NCBI RefSeq assembly: GCF_025766255.1
Contig: NW_026516717.1
Span: 62,001 to 126,000 of the forward strand
DNA length: 64,000 bases
From: Zychaea mexicana
Lineage: Eukaryota; Mucoromycota; Mucoromycetes; Mucorales; Lichtheimiaceae
Direction: 5' to 3'
Positions 23,351-33,285 of the stretch are shown here, in pieces; within the stretch, counting starts at the first letter, position 1, and every line of letters starts with the position of its first letter. The translations under genes and the position numbers were made by a program. Below the pieces are notes generated by a model, which saw only the letters and a list, made by a program, of their open reading frames with translations, made no database searches and was not told the DNA's origin.

Positions 23351-24994
23351 ATGCTGTATCTGACTAATGATACGGGCTTGTTGCCCTTCTTTCTGCCATT
23401 GGGTATCATTGGTGTCTACCGGTACCTGTGGTTTTTCATTCGAGTTATTGCATGGCTTACCTACAAACCACGCCGTCCAAAGCCCAATCCAACATACAAC
23501 TCCGAGCAGGATGTCACTATTATTGTACCCACCATCGACGCAGGTGAAGAGTTCAAGATTGCTGCACGCAGCTGGCTCGCCTGCCGACCCAAAGAAATTG
23601 TCATTATCACCGAAACGAGCATGCGGGGCCCGTTGCAAGAGCTCGCCAACGAAGTCGACCCCGAACGTATCCGCGTGCTGACCGTACCCAAAGCCAACAA
23701 ACGATTACAAATGGTGACGGGCGTCAACGCCACGACGACCGAGATTCTGGTGTTTGCGGACGATGACGCCATCTGGAAACCGACCATGCTGGACTATATT
23801 CTAGCATGTTTTGAGGATTTAAAGATGGGAGGTGTTGGCACCAGCCAAAAGGTGCACGCGGTTGATCCCAACGGTCATCAAACCATGTGGGAAGTGCTGG
23901 CCGGCTTCCGCTTGACCAGTCGTAACATTGAAATTGCAGCTTCGACGCACATTGATGGTGGCATCTGTTGCTTGTCCGGTCGCACAGCTGCTTATCGTAC
24001 GCTTATTCTCAAAGATCCAGCCTTCCAGTATTGCTTTACGAACGATCTGTGGCTCGGCAAGTACCCGCTCAATTCAGGTGACGACAAGTTCTTGACGCGG
24101 TGGATGTACTCACACGGATGGAACACATATGCTCAGATCTGTAACGAGGCTGAGCTGGACTCGACATTCAAGAATAACTGGCGATTCGTCAAACAAGTCT
24201 TGCGTTGGACCCGTAACACATGGCGTTCTGATTTCCGCTCATTGTTCACCGAACGCTATATCTGGAGTCGTCATCCTTATGTTGCTTTTACCATGGTCGA
24301 CAAGATCTTTAACCCGATCACATTGCTCGCCGGTCCTGTGTTAGTGACCGTCTATGCTGTCAAGCAGACCGTCTTTATCCCGGCTACTGAAAACCCGTTG
24401 CCTGGTTGGAACATTGCCGTGTCCTATGTCTGCTGGCTGCTCTTGACGCGTGCCATCAAGCTGTTCCCGCATTTCCTGCGTCGTCCATTGGATATCTGGG
24501 TCTTGCCGTTCTGGCTGATTTTCAACTATTACTTTGCTATCATGAAGGTCTACGCCCTGTTTACATTACACGAGGTATGGCTGGGAAATTCTGGAAGATT
24601 TTCTTTGTCCTTCTTTTTTTTTTTTTTGGTGAGGCGCAACACACATGCACACAGATACTTACAAGAGTGGCTATGTATAATGAAATCTTGATAGGTTGGC
24701 TGGGGAACTCGCGCAGGTGTTGGCACAACTTTGGCAGCAGATATCAAGGAGGATGACGACGAGAATGGTCATGGCGACAACCCTCAACTTAAAATCGAAA
24801 TGTCGCAACTAGGCAACGGTAACAACAACAACAATAATAATAATAACTACCAGCAACAGCAGCACGGTTATCGCGATGAAGCAGTAGCTGGTGGCGGGTA
24901 CCAACAGAACCAACAGGGATACTATTATCACGAATCATCCTCAACCGAAAATACAAGCTCTCGACTGGTTGAATCACAAAACAAGCAATGGTAA
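23351..24994 (+). CDS. Membrane family 2 glycosyltransferase (Cps1/hyaluronan-synthase-like polysaccharide synthase)
   Basis: Two exons, 23351-24574 and 24695-24994, encode 507 aa. One transmembrane segment (about 10-35) precedes the GT-A domain. That domain has DVTIIVPTIDAGEEF, the nucleotide-sugar DDD in VFADDDAIW (136-142), an acceptor region with STHIDGGICCLSGR, the SGDDKFLTRW motif (242-251) and the product-binding RWTRNTW (285-291). C-terminal hydrophobic helices (about 308-410) are followed by HEVGWGTR, completed across the intron. The cytosolic tail is Asn/Gln/Gly-rich. The fungal relatives include Cryptococcus Cps1, and processive GT2 enzymes make beta-linked wall or capsule glycans at the plasma membrane. 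The product here cannot be read from sequence. Start chosen as the first ATG after the CT tract. Confidence 0.88.
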
Positions 24995-27406
24995 ACGCGC
25001 ACTCGAAAGCCCGAGAGAGAGATATGGACTTTTTTCGAGGCATAGATAAGAAAGCATCGTTTATCACACATATACACAGTACAACATACAACACAGCACA
25101 AGCAGCAGCACACACACGTTTTTTTATTCATCATCATCTATACATCATCTTTCAAACCCCCTCCTCCCTTTCTCCTTTTCCGCTTCTTCTGTCACATACT
25201 AGTATTTATTCTTCTTCTTTTTTTAAAACGCAACAGCAGCACCAGTAGATAGGCCACCCCTCGATTCTTTTTTTATACTTGTAATATTCCCCCTCCGCGT
25301 TCAGTTTTTTTTTATAAATTCTTCTATATTTGTTGATTTTCCCTGTTACGGTAACTCGGAATCCCGCAAAAAAGAAAAAAGGAAACATTGCTACTGATCG
25401 CTGGAATTGAAATAAGTTCTTGTGGAAACCCAGGAAAATTAGTTCTTGACATTTTTTTCCTTGTTTGTGCGACCGCATACTAGAAAGAAAGCTTAGAGTA
25501 CTTTTTATATTTTTAGGGCTTTTCTTCTCTCTTCTCATTAAGAGTGAAAGAAACTAACTCAGTATTAATGGAATCTAAAATGAAATGCTTCGTGTAAAGC
25601 TAGCAATACAAACATGCTGTCCTGTTACAGTATGTTACCACATTTATACATTTCTGCATGACGATCTGGTTACACTAAACTGGTAGTTACACCAAGAGTG
25701 GCTCAGCTGGTATGTTTGTTGTTCATCATATAAAATGATATACGTGGCGTGAGGGGAGGGAGGGAGTAGATCTTTACAAAAGGGGGAGTTGCATTTTATG
25801 CTATACAACGTAAAGTCTAGATTGGGAGGAAAGCATAGCACTTTTGTTGTCAACTTCCAATATGATGTGTGTGCATGGTAATTCAGGTACGGGATATATA
25901 GATACTCGTACACTAGATCATGCTTAGGCTTAGTTAGCGGTAAGCTTTCCTAGGGAGTTACACAGACGGAGAGCCTTGTGTACTTGAGCGATGCTGCTTG
26001 GAGTATAGTGGCAAAAACATAATTCATTTTACAGATCTCTGTAAAAAAAAAAGAGGGGGGAGAGACATGCGGATGCTCACTATCACATACTAATTGCTTT
26101 ACTCTGCAATGATAAAGCATGTTATATTTGAAATATCCAAGGAGACAACGTCGATGTGCTGAATAACGTTAGAACGAGCTGTTGTCAGAAAAAGAGCTGT
26201 ATTACGCATTTCGTTTTTTTTTGTAGGTGGGGCATGATAGAGATATAGAAAATTGTAAGAGTTTGAGTTAGTGATTTAAACGAGGGACTGATGATAGAGA
26301 GCCACAGAGCATCGTAAGAGGCGACGAAGCGGATGGTTGGAATCTGGATAGAAACTGCTGGTTGCTTTGGAAGGGCGTAAATTTGTTGTTTCTCTGTTAT
26401 AAAATGGGAAGGTGGGAGACAGAAGGGCATAGTGTAAGGAGGTTCATAAGAATTCAAAGGGCGGGTACCAGTAATGAGGAAGTGAATGTCATGTCCTGCA
26501 AGAAGGGCACCTGATATACGCATTTCGTGTGCTTTCTTCGCAGTAATGAAATATAAACTCAGAACAGTTGCTGCTTATTTCTTTATACAATGGTCAGATC
26601 AAAAGCCCCTGAGTCGATTTTTATTACTACCTTTCCGCCTTCAAAGAATGCATACTATTATTACTACATTTATTTTGATTTTGCCATATGTATTTGGCTG
26701 TTGTACTCATCAATCGATAGAAGAATGAAGTTTTAAACAATTATCATAAAAGGCCCAGTACATAAGCTCATAAGGAAAGTTACATCATCCAACTTGTTGG
26801 GTCTTGCCACCAATCTCTCATGCTACTGTCCCTCAACATTACTGCTACTGATACACGTATACTAGTAATACTCATAGATAGATTGAATATGGAATGTACC
26901 ATCACTGCTTAAGATTATATCAAGTTATCCCGTCAAGTTATTGATGTTTCTTATCTACAATAGCTTTCACTGGCGCCAAACCTGCCAGGAATATGTAGAG
27001 GTGTATTGTGTTGTGCTAGTGATGATTCAAAATTGTGATGTGCTTAACAGATTTTAAAGTAAAAGCCGAATTAATTTACTCCCCTCCTTTGTCTTGCCAT
27101 GATCGCTGACGGTACTGCTTTATCAACTACATCTATAACCGCACCCGGCAAGCCGGTTTTCAAAAGACATTCAGAAATGTGGTGAGGTCCGTACAATTTT
27201 CTGTGAGCGTTGAAGTCTCGAAATTACATTGAGCTGTACTATTGAGATTCTTCATACCATCTAGTGAAGCTACTCTAAGTTTTTTGATTTGCTTGACACT
27301 ACTTGGATATCAACACTAGCGAAAGTATAAATTGTAGGGGATGATGATAAGGAAAACCCGATCGGATCTATACGTTTACAGTAGTTTGATCCAAAGATGA
27401 TAGTAG
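24995..27406. other. 2.4-kb gene-poor region
   Basis: The first 300 nt are the GT2 3' region. The remainder has no intact gene. A minus-strand open frame of about 112 codons (26523-26185, ATG present, RISGALLAGHDIHFLITGTRP) has near-normal codon use but no recognised domain. A possible exon near 27101-27186 (ATG, DGTALSTTSITAPGKPVFKRH, then a GTGAGG donor) may belong to the acetyltransferase relic downstream. Confidence 0.35.
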
Positions 27407-27607
27407 TGTGGACACACTCAGTCGATTATGTACCAGGTCTCTCACAAGCTCGATACAACGGCGTTTGGTCGCAAGTTAGTGCAGGCACTCGAAGCAGCTG
27501 CAAAGACGGAGGGACAGACGGCAATTATGTTGGAGTGTCACGCTTTGAAAAAAAAAAACTGTCGACATTATGATTCTCTAGGCTATGTATTACAAGATCC
27601 CACTTAA
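27407..27607 (+). pseudogene. GNAT acetyltransferase fragment
   Basis: The frame ending at TAA 27605-27607 reads FGRKLVQALEAAAKTEGQ, AIMLECHALKKKNCRHYDSLGYVLQDPT. This matches the acetyl-CoA-binding helix and last strands of GNAT enzymes (G-R-K-L-V ..A LE ..A; YdslGYv). About 60 nt upstream another frame gives DDDKENPIGSIRLQ, the usual 'piGsiRl' strand. A third frame gives LSRL where the family has (K)LSRL. The pieces lie in order but in different frames, with stops between, so this is probably a decayed gene. An unrecognised intron arrangement is possible but less likely. No substrate can be inferred. Confidence 0.5.
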
Positions 27608-27952
27608 TTATACGCGCGTTAAAAGTCCTCAACAGCAACTATGGAAGATGGGACTTTAACAGATGCAATCCGTGATATTGTACATATTGCGTTAATTTCA
27701 GGTTCGAAATTTTATCTACCTTTCTTACTAAACAAAACTTATGACTGTAATTTTCATTGATCGGCGAGAAGCATCTGTCACAAGAATATATGTATATATA
27801 TATGTAAACCGGTGAGGTATGCCAAGATATAAAAAAAAAACAGAAGGGCCTGCTTCTACATGATAAAAATGATGTTACCAAATAAAAAAACCTTTGCATT
27901 GAAAACTTTGTCGAGAAAATTAAATCTGTCCCGTGTTATTGCGATGGACAGG

Positions 27953-28412
27953 TTATGGATGATTCTGTTGCTGCATTGTTGGCGAGGTATCATTATTATT
28001 GTTGTTTTCTCCTTTGGTAGTAGCGACAGGGGTATCGTCACTGGACGTGGCAGCATGGTCCTCCAAAGTCCAAGCATCTTCTTGAATAGGTGGTAAGCTT
28101 CACTTATAAAAATCATCACGATCCCCACGTTTCATAAAAGAGATTGTCAAACCGTTATAAATTGCGCTGATGAAATTGGCAGCGGCCGTTTCTTGATCGT
28201 CAGCTAAGAAAAGAAGGTCATATCGAGTATCAATAGTATTGCTGGGTACGCTTCACATATAAAAAATCATCATGATCCCCAGGTTTCATACTCTTTTTAT
28301 ATCGCCGGTTCTTTGTTCCATTAAAGCGCACAGACCCGTCGCCGACAATTGTTGGATCAGAGCGGAGCACGGCAAGCGGAGCCGCATAGTGAAACAAACA
28401 TATACGCACCAT
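27953..28412 (-). pseudogene. Decayed minus-strand coding fragment with an internal duplication
   Basis: On the minus strand one frame reads IDTRYDLLFLADDQETAAAN, FISAIYNGLTISFMKRGDRDDFYK. It hits a TGA, then continues SLPPIQEDAWTLEDHAA and a Thr/Asn/Gln-rich tail to a TAA at 27955-27953. Upstream (28412-28290) another frame gives VLRSDPTIVGDGSVRFNGTK, then NRRYKKS. The segment coding MK.GD.DDF is present twice (28095-28136 and 28250-28290). Composition looks like real protein, but I do not recognise the family. An in-frame stop and a frame change suggest a pseudogene; a 49-nt intron (GTATG..CCCAG) could explain the frame change. Confidence 0.4.
28095..28290. repeat. Pair of ~41-bp direct repeats (28095-28136, 28250-28290)
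   Basis: The sequence GCTTCAC(t)TATAAAAA.TCATCA followed by (C/T)GATCCCCA(C/G)GTTTCATA occurs twice, 154 nt apart, with a few mismatches. Confidence 0.7.
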
Positions 28413-28832
28413 AAGAAAAAGACACTAGCATGACAGTCGTCAGACTACAACGATAATTATGATCAAGGCACTTCTTCACATTGCTGCAGTTCACTGGCTC
28501 CTTAGGGCAGTAGTGACAACAAAATTTCTAAGCTCCGTCATTTTGTTTATCGGGCTCATAAAAAAAAAGAATCGACTGCGCGTTTTGCCCTTTATTCTTT
28601 TCTTTAGTCTTCATATTCATCTTTGTACGTTTGCAGTGTTTCTTTCATTATCACTTTTTACCTTTCTTTTGTTTTTCATCCCGCTCGAGTGTCCCTGTGG
28701 GTGTGCATAGTTGAAGGGAGCTAGTCGTGCACGGCTGGCTCTTGCTCATCTTTTGTACATTTGCAAAGTTCTTTGTTTCATCTTGGTTTTTGATCTTCCT
28801 CAAAAACTGAAAGCGAGAGTGTATGCAAAGAG

Positions 28833-29487
28833 GTACGTATATGTTCGCCGCTGACAGACCTTTGTGCTATTTCTTTTATTTGTAGGAACTGTGGAGGAGT
28901 AGGTTCTGTCGGGAACTGAGGCTTGCGGACAAGAAAGGGAGAGGTGTAGGTTCCGACGGGAACTGAGGCTTGCGGAAAACAAGGGAGGGCAACCTCCCTT
29001 GTGGGTACGTATATGTTCGCCGCTGACAGACCTTTGTGCTATCATATTTCTTTTATTTGTAGGAACTGTGGAGGAGTAGGTTCTGTCGGGAACTGAGGCT
29101 TGTGGACAAGAAAGGGAGAGGTGTAGGTTCCGACGGGAACTGAGGCTTGCGGAAAACAAGGGAGGGCAACCTCCCTTGTGGGTACGTATATGTTCGCCGC
29201 TGACAGACCTTTGTGCTATCATATTTCTTTTATTTGTAGGAACTGTGGAGGAGTAGGTTCTGTCGGGAACTGAGGCTTGCGGAAAACAAGGGAGGGCAAC
29301 CTCCCTTGTGGGTACGTATGTGTTCGCCGCTGACAGACCTTTGTGCTATCATATTTCTTTTATTTGTAGGAACTGTGGAGGAGTAGGTTCTGTCGGGAAC
29401 TGAGGCTTGTGGACAAGAAAGGGAGAGGTGTAGGTTCTGCCGGGAACTGAGGCTTGCGGGGAACAAGGGAGGGCAACCTCCCTTGAG
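28833..29487 (+). repeat. Tandem array of intron-like plus exon-like units (about 172/177/130 nt)
   Basis: Four copies of a unit. Each begins with GTACGTATATG (GTACGTATGTG in copy 4), contains CTGACAGACC and ends TTTTATTTGTAG: intron-like segments 28833-28885 (53 nt, lacks CATAT), 29005-29062, 29182-29239 and 29312-29369 (58 nt each). The exon-like parts are 28886-29004 and 29063-29181 (119 nt), 29240-29311 (72 nt) and a last one from 29370. Each exon-like part ends in a hairpin ACAAGGGAGG-GCAA-CCTCCCTTGT (28979-29002, 29156-29179, 29286-29309; 29463-29486 with a terminal mismatch). Inside, the motif AGGTTCYGWCGGGAACTGAGG occurs twice per 119-nt part, once in the 72-nt part. Similarity between copies is nearly perfect, implying recent or homogenised duplication. 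The minus strand is also open through much of it (59-residue repeats). Confidence 0.85.
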
Positions 29488-29532
29488 GAACGAAGGATTC
29501 ATAAAAGTCGGTCGACTTGTCAGGCAACATCA

Positions 29533-29538
29533 AATAAA
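29533..29538 (+). terminator. AATAAA after the tandem array
   Basis: AATAAA about 50 nt after the last hairpin, followed by T-rich sequence. Confidence 0.4.
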
Positions 29539-29560
29539 CTTGGTTTCTTATTGTACTTTC

Positions 29561-32500
29561 TTAAATAATGTAATTGTAACTATTGGGCAGATCGAGTGAC
29601 GATTGTAATAAACGCGATCTTTTTTTTTATATCTTCCTACTGCCATTGCGCTTGGTACTTGTTGGTGCTTTCTCTGGAGCAGTTATGTAGTTGCAAATGA
29701 GCCTTTTTGTGCTTGAGTCGTCGAGAAAACCATAGGCTGTGCATTCGCATGTGTGCTCTCAAAAACAATACTGTACAGCTGGTTTACCTTCACGATTATA
29801 CAACAATGATTGCAAATGGCTGGTGGCAAAATAAAAAACCGTATCGCAAAGCAAACAGACCATCCCCATATTCACATATACACGAACCAGATCGCCAACC
29901 CAGCAAGTGTTCAACTTTGACACGCGATATATTGGAAAAACAAATGATGTTTGCCTTGAACTCTTTCCTGTATATCATATACAAAAGACTAGTAATAATC
30001 GAACCGGTATTATACAAAGTAAATTTATAGACAAACTGCTCTCTTGAATACTTTGTTTTATCATCTAGCAGCTCTTGTCGAGAGCTCGCTCTTCCTTCTT
30101 TTATGCTATTGTCGGTATGATTACAACGCGTGTTAGCTATGCCCTCTAACTTTGTCGATGAGTTGATCCTCTGGACATGAACATTACCCAGATAGTGCTC
30201 CTTCACATCATAAAGACGTTCGTTTATGTCAATGCTTTCTATAGCAGTACTACCATCACTAAGTGATAAAAACGGTGTATTTCTGCTGCCGCAATTGTGT
30301 CGTGTGCATTGCTGAGACTGATATACTCCTCGTCGTTGACATTATATGCTTTCTGCATAACTCTTGTCAAGTGTAGTCGTCCTTGGAGATCTAACTATTA
30401 CTGTTTACTGTTGTTGCAATGATCCTTTACCATAATCGTTGCCGTATCTTTAGAGAAAAGTTGATCGTGTGAAGGGTCGATAAGTGGTATTAATCGTTCC
30501 AAAAGCCTGAATTTGCACAAAGATGGCAAAGCAATGATTTGTCATAAAGGACCAAGCTAAATTATTAGACGATCCTATAGGGGCTCTTTAGTCAGTAATT
30601 AAGAAGAAGCACGTTCAAGACAATGTGGAGGGACAAAAGACTAATATCGGAATTACCGAAAGACGCTGCAAGTGTGTACACCTTTTTGTCTTGGATAACA
30701 ACTTGTCCGCTACCTACCGGAAACATGCTCAAAAATTGTGGCGATTGTGGTGCTTTTCTTGATTAAACCTTTACTTCGAGCTCTGAAACTGTGTTGTATG
30801 ACTGGAAAAATTCAGCCATTGTCGGCGGTCAGGTAACTGTGGTTCTCGTAATGGATATACGTGAAGGTTCTGGGTTCAATGATTAATGATTAATCGCTGT
30901 TTGTTTCTTTACCATTCGCGTCGGTTTATTACCGGGTTTTATATTCCTTTTGCAAAATCAATGATGCCAGTAAATCGGCAGTTGATAGTGATATACTTTC
31001 CGATGGTCCCGCGTGTTTCACCTCCCGTCAAATGAAGCACATTGTCTCGCATGCGTGGTCGTTTCAATCGGATTAAAAAGCTTTTTGGAATAAAGAGAAC
31101 ATCACTGACACTGTATCGGCCTTGTGTTGGATTGGTATGCAATAATAGTAGGAGGAAAAAACGGCAAACAGATGACGGATGATGATGTTGTCGGACAATG
31201 TTTTGCTAATATCAGCATCGACGTATCACTGCTGCATAGTTGTAATATCGTCCTGTATAGAGGAATAAGAAACGAAAGGGAAAAATCGAAGCGATTGGCT
31301 TCAGATAGTATGATTGAGTGGCTGGGAAGGAGAGAAGTTTGGTTCCAGACTTTTGGTTTTTTCAACCTTGCTTTTTATACACGTGTCAGCGCGTTGCACT
31401 TTTGTGTAAATGACGATGACAAAATGCCTTACATGTATAACGTGAGCCTTTAGGTACCAGTTTCTCGGTGAAACTGTCCTGCTTTTATTCAAGGTACAAT
31501 AAATAATGGGATAGTAGTTTATTCTGCAACTGCATGTTAGGTGCAGTTCAGCTTGGGATACCACTTTTAAAAAAGCAACTTCGCACAACAGTTACCTGTT
31601 ATCTTGAGCTTGTCTTGATTGGCTTGCTGTAGATACTGTACAGAACTACACAATTTCAGTAATCTTTGTGAGACCCTTGAAGTGTGGCAATTTATCGAGA
31701 GATCAGCGGCTCAATAAAGCAAACTATACTGCATCTTAGAAAAGACGAGGGAGACAGGAATGTGATTATGTTTATTTTGTTGCATTTGTTCATAATTGGT
31801 AGAAAAATTTTGAAAGAAGAGCAAACTGTAGTAGAGCTTTCAGTTGCTTGCTGGTATACAGATAGAAGAGGAGGGTGGAATGAAGTTTTAGGAGCGTCCT
31901 GGAGAGATACAGGTATCGTGTGTACAATGTATTTTTCGTGCATGAATCAGTATGTAACATGCCTCTTTTACTGCAGCGACGAAATATATACAGGTTCCAG
32001 TCTTTTGATAGAAAGTACATATATGTAGTAGCAAAAGATTCAACAAACAATAGCAAAACACTAGCGTTATGGTTAGCAAACATCATGCAGATTATTTATT
32101 CGCAAACAGTAGCGCCATTCTTCTCCCTGCTGGTACTACTACTGTACTGGTGGTAAGAATCTTGCAAGTGCTTGCTAATATCATCAACCTCCACCCCGAC
32201 CCGACCCTAGGTTCCCGGGCAAATATATAGCTATAGCCCTTACTGCATAATCTGCAACACCAAAAAAAGGTGTATTGTGGAGTGATATTTACCAAAATAT
32301 TGTACACAATGACAGGCTTTTATATTAGTATGGTTTTAGCGCAGCAATATCTGTGGCTACATATCTACCGACTGTAGACTTTCTGCAATAGCCCAATGTA
32401 CGCTAAAAAGCATGTTTTGCATGATCGCATGTCAGTGCATAAGAAACTCTAAACCCAGTTTTGCCTAGACTACATTTCCTGTTTGCGTTACCAGGTAACC

Positions 32501-33285
32501 AATTTTAGTAATACTCATTGTTTTGTTTTCTGTCGCTTTAGTTTACAAGGAAGAAGATACAAAAGAAGCCAGTTGTTATGTTAATAACTACATGAGTTCA
32601 GGAGAGACCCTAATTGAATGATTACTGCTAATGTTTAGCGATCTTTAAATCTTCTTATTTGCTCATCATAACAACGGCGTATAAGACCAGTAGCCAGTAC
32701 TTTCTGGTTTTTGATTTTAAAGATTGTATTGCACATGCAAACTGGTGTAATAAGCTGGGATAAAATAAACCGTGCGTTCACGGTCTTTAGAGAAACCACA
32801 TATACGGTAAAACATCAGAAAGCGGATCTGTTATGTATGCAATACCACATAATATGGGTAGACAATTAGATGCCGCAGGGTGCGTTAGAGACACCAATCA
32901 ATGCTGTGCATCTTTGGATACCTCGAGGAAACCGGAATAGAGAGAGGGAGAGAGAGAGAGAGGGCGGGTTTGGTTTCGGAGCGAAAGAAAGAAGCCATTC
33001 AGGAACAAAACCGCTTTTTCTTCGGGATAAAAATCATACAGCACAGTAACGCATGATCTCTGCATTAAAGCAAGTACATTCCACTTGATTTGGGAGTATC
33101 AAATACGATATGCGTGCAGAATGAAACACCAAAAGAAACACCAGAAAGCATCGCCTTTATCATGTTACTGGGTCTTTCGTTTTCAACATCCGATTACCTT
33201 TTTTTATACAACGGGAAAACCGGCAAATACAGAGTTGGCATAACACAATTCTCCCCCCCACCTCCCCTTTTTGCAACACAAGGCA
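29561..33285. other. 3.7-kb gene-poor region
   Basis: No intact gene is seen. Scattered coding-like runs without recognisable family occur, for example plus 30600-30760 and minus 31142-30939 (RPRMRDNVLHLTGGETRGTI). A GA microsatellite (about 32938-32964) and the promoter of the metalloprotease gene lie at the end. Confidence 0.35.

Larger units (their letters stand above)
28611..29560 (+). ncRNA. Possible spliced, structured non-coding transcript covering the tandem array
   Basis: Inference only. Repeated donor (AG/GTACGT), branch-like CTGAC and TTTGTAG acceptor signals on the plus strand alternate with GNRA-capped hairpins. The plus frames are stopped in the 119-nt exon-like parts, and an AATAAA follows at 29533-29538. 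A pair of diverged T-rich repeats (28617-28660 and 28747-28795) lies upstream. No promoter element is evident, so the start given is arbitrary. The alternative is a plain minisatellite, or a minus-strand gene. Confidence 0.3.

Noticed and set aside
25690..25760. tRNA gene suggested by TGGCTCAGCTGGT (perfect A-box)
   Set aside because: No matching B-box (GGTTCRA) or acceptor pairing downstream at tRNA spacing.
28833..29487. CRISPR array
   Set aside because: Repeats are long, contiguous and contain no unique spacers; the host is eukaryotic.
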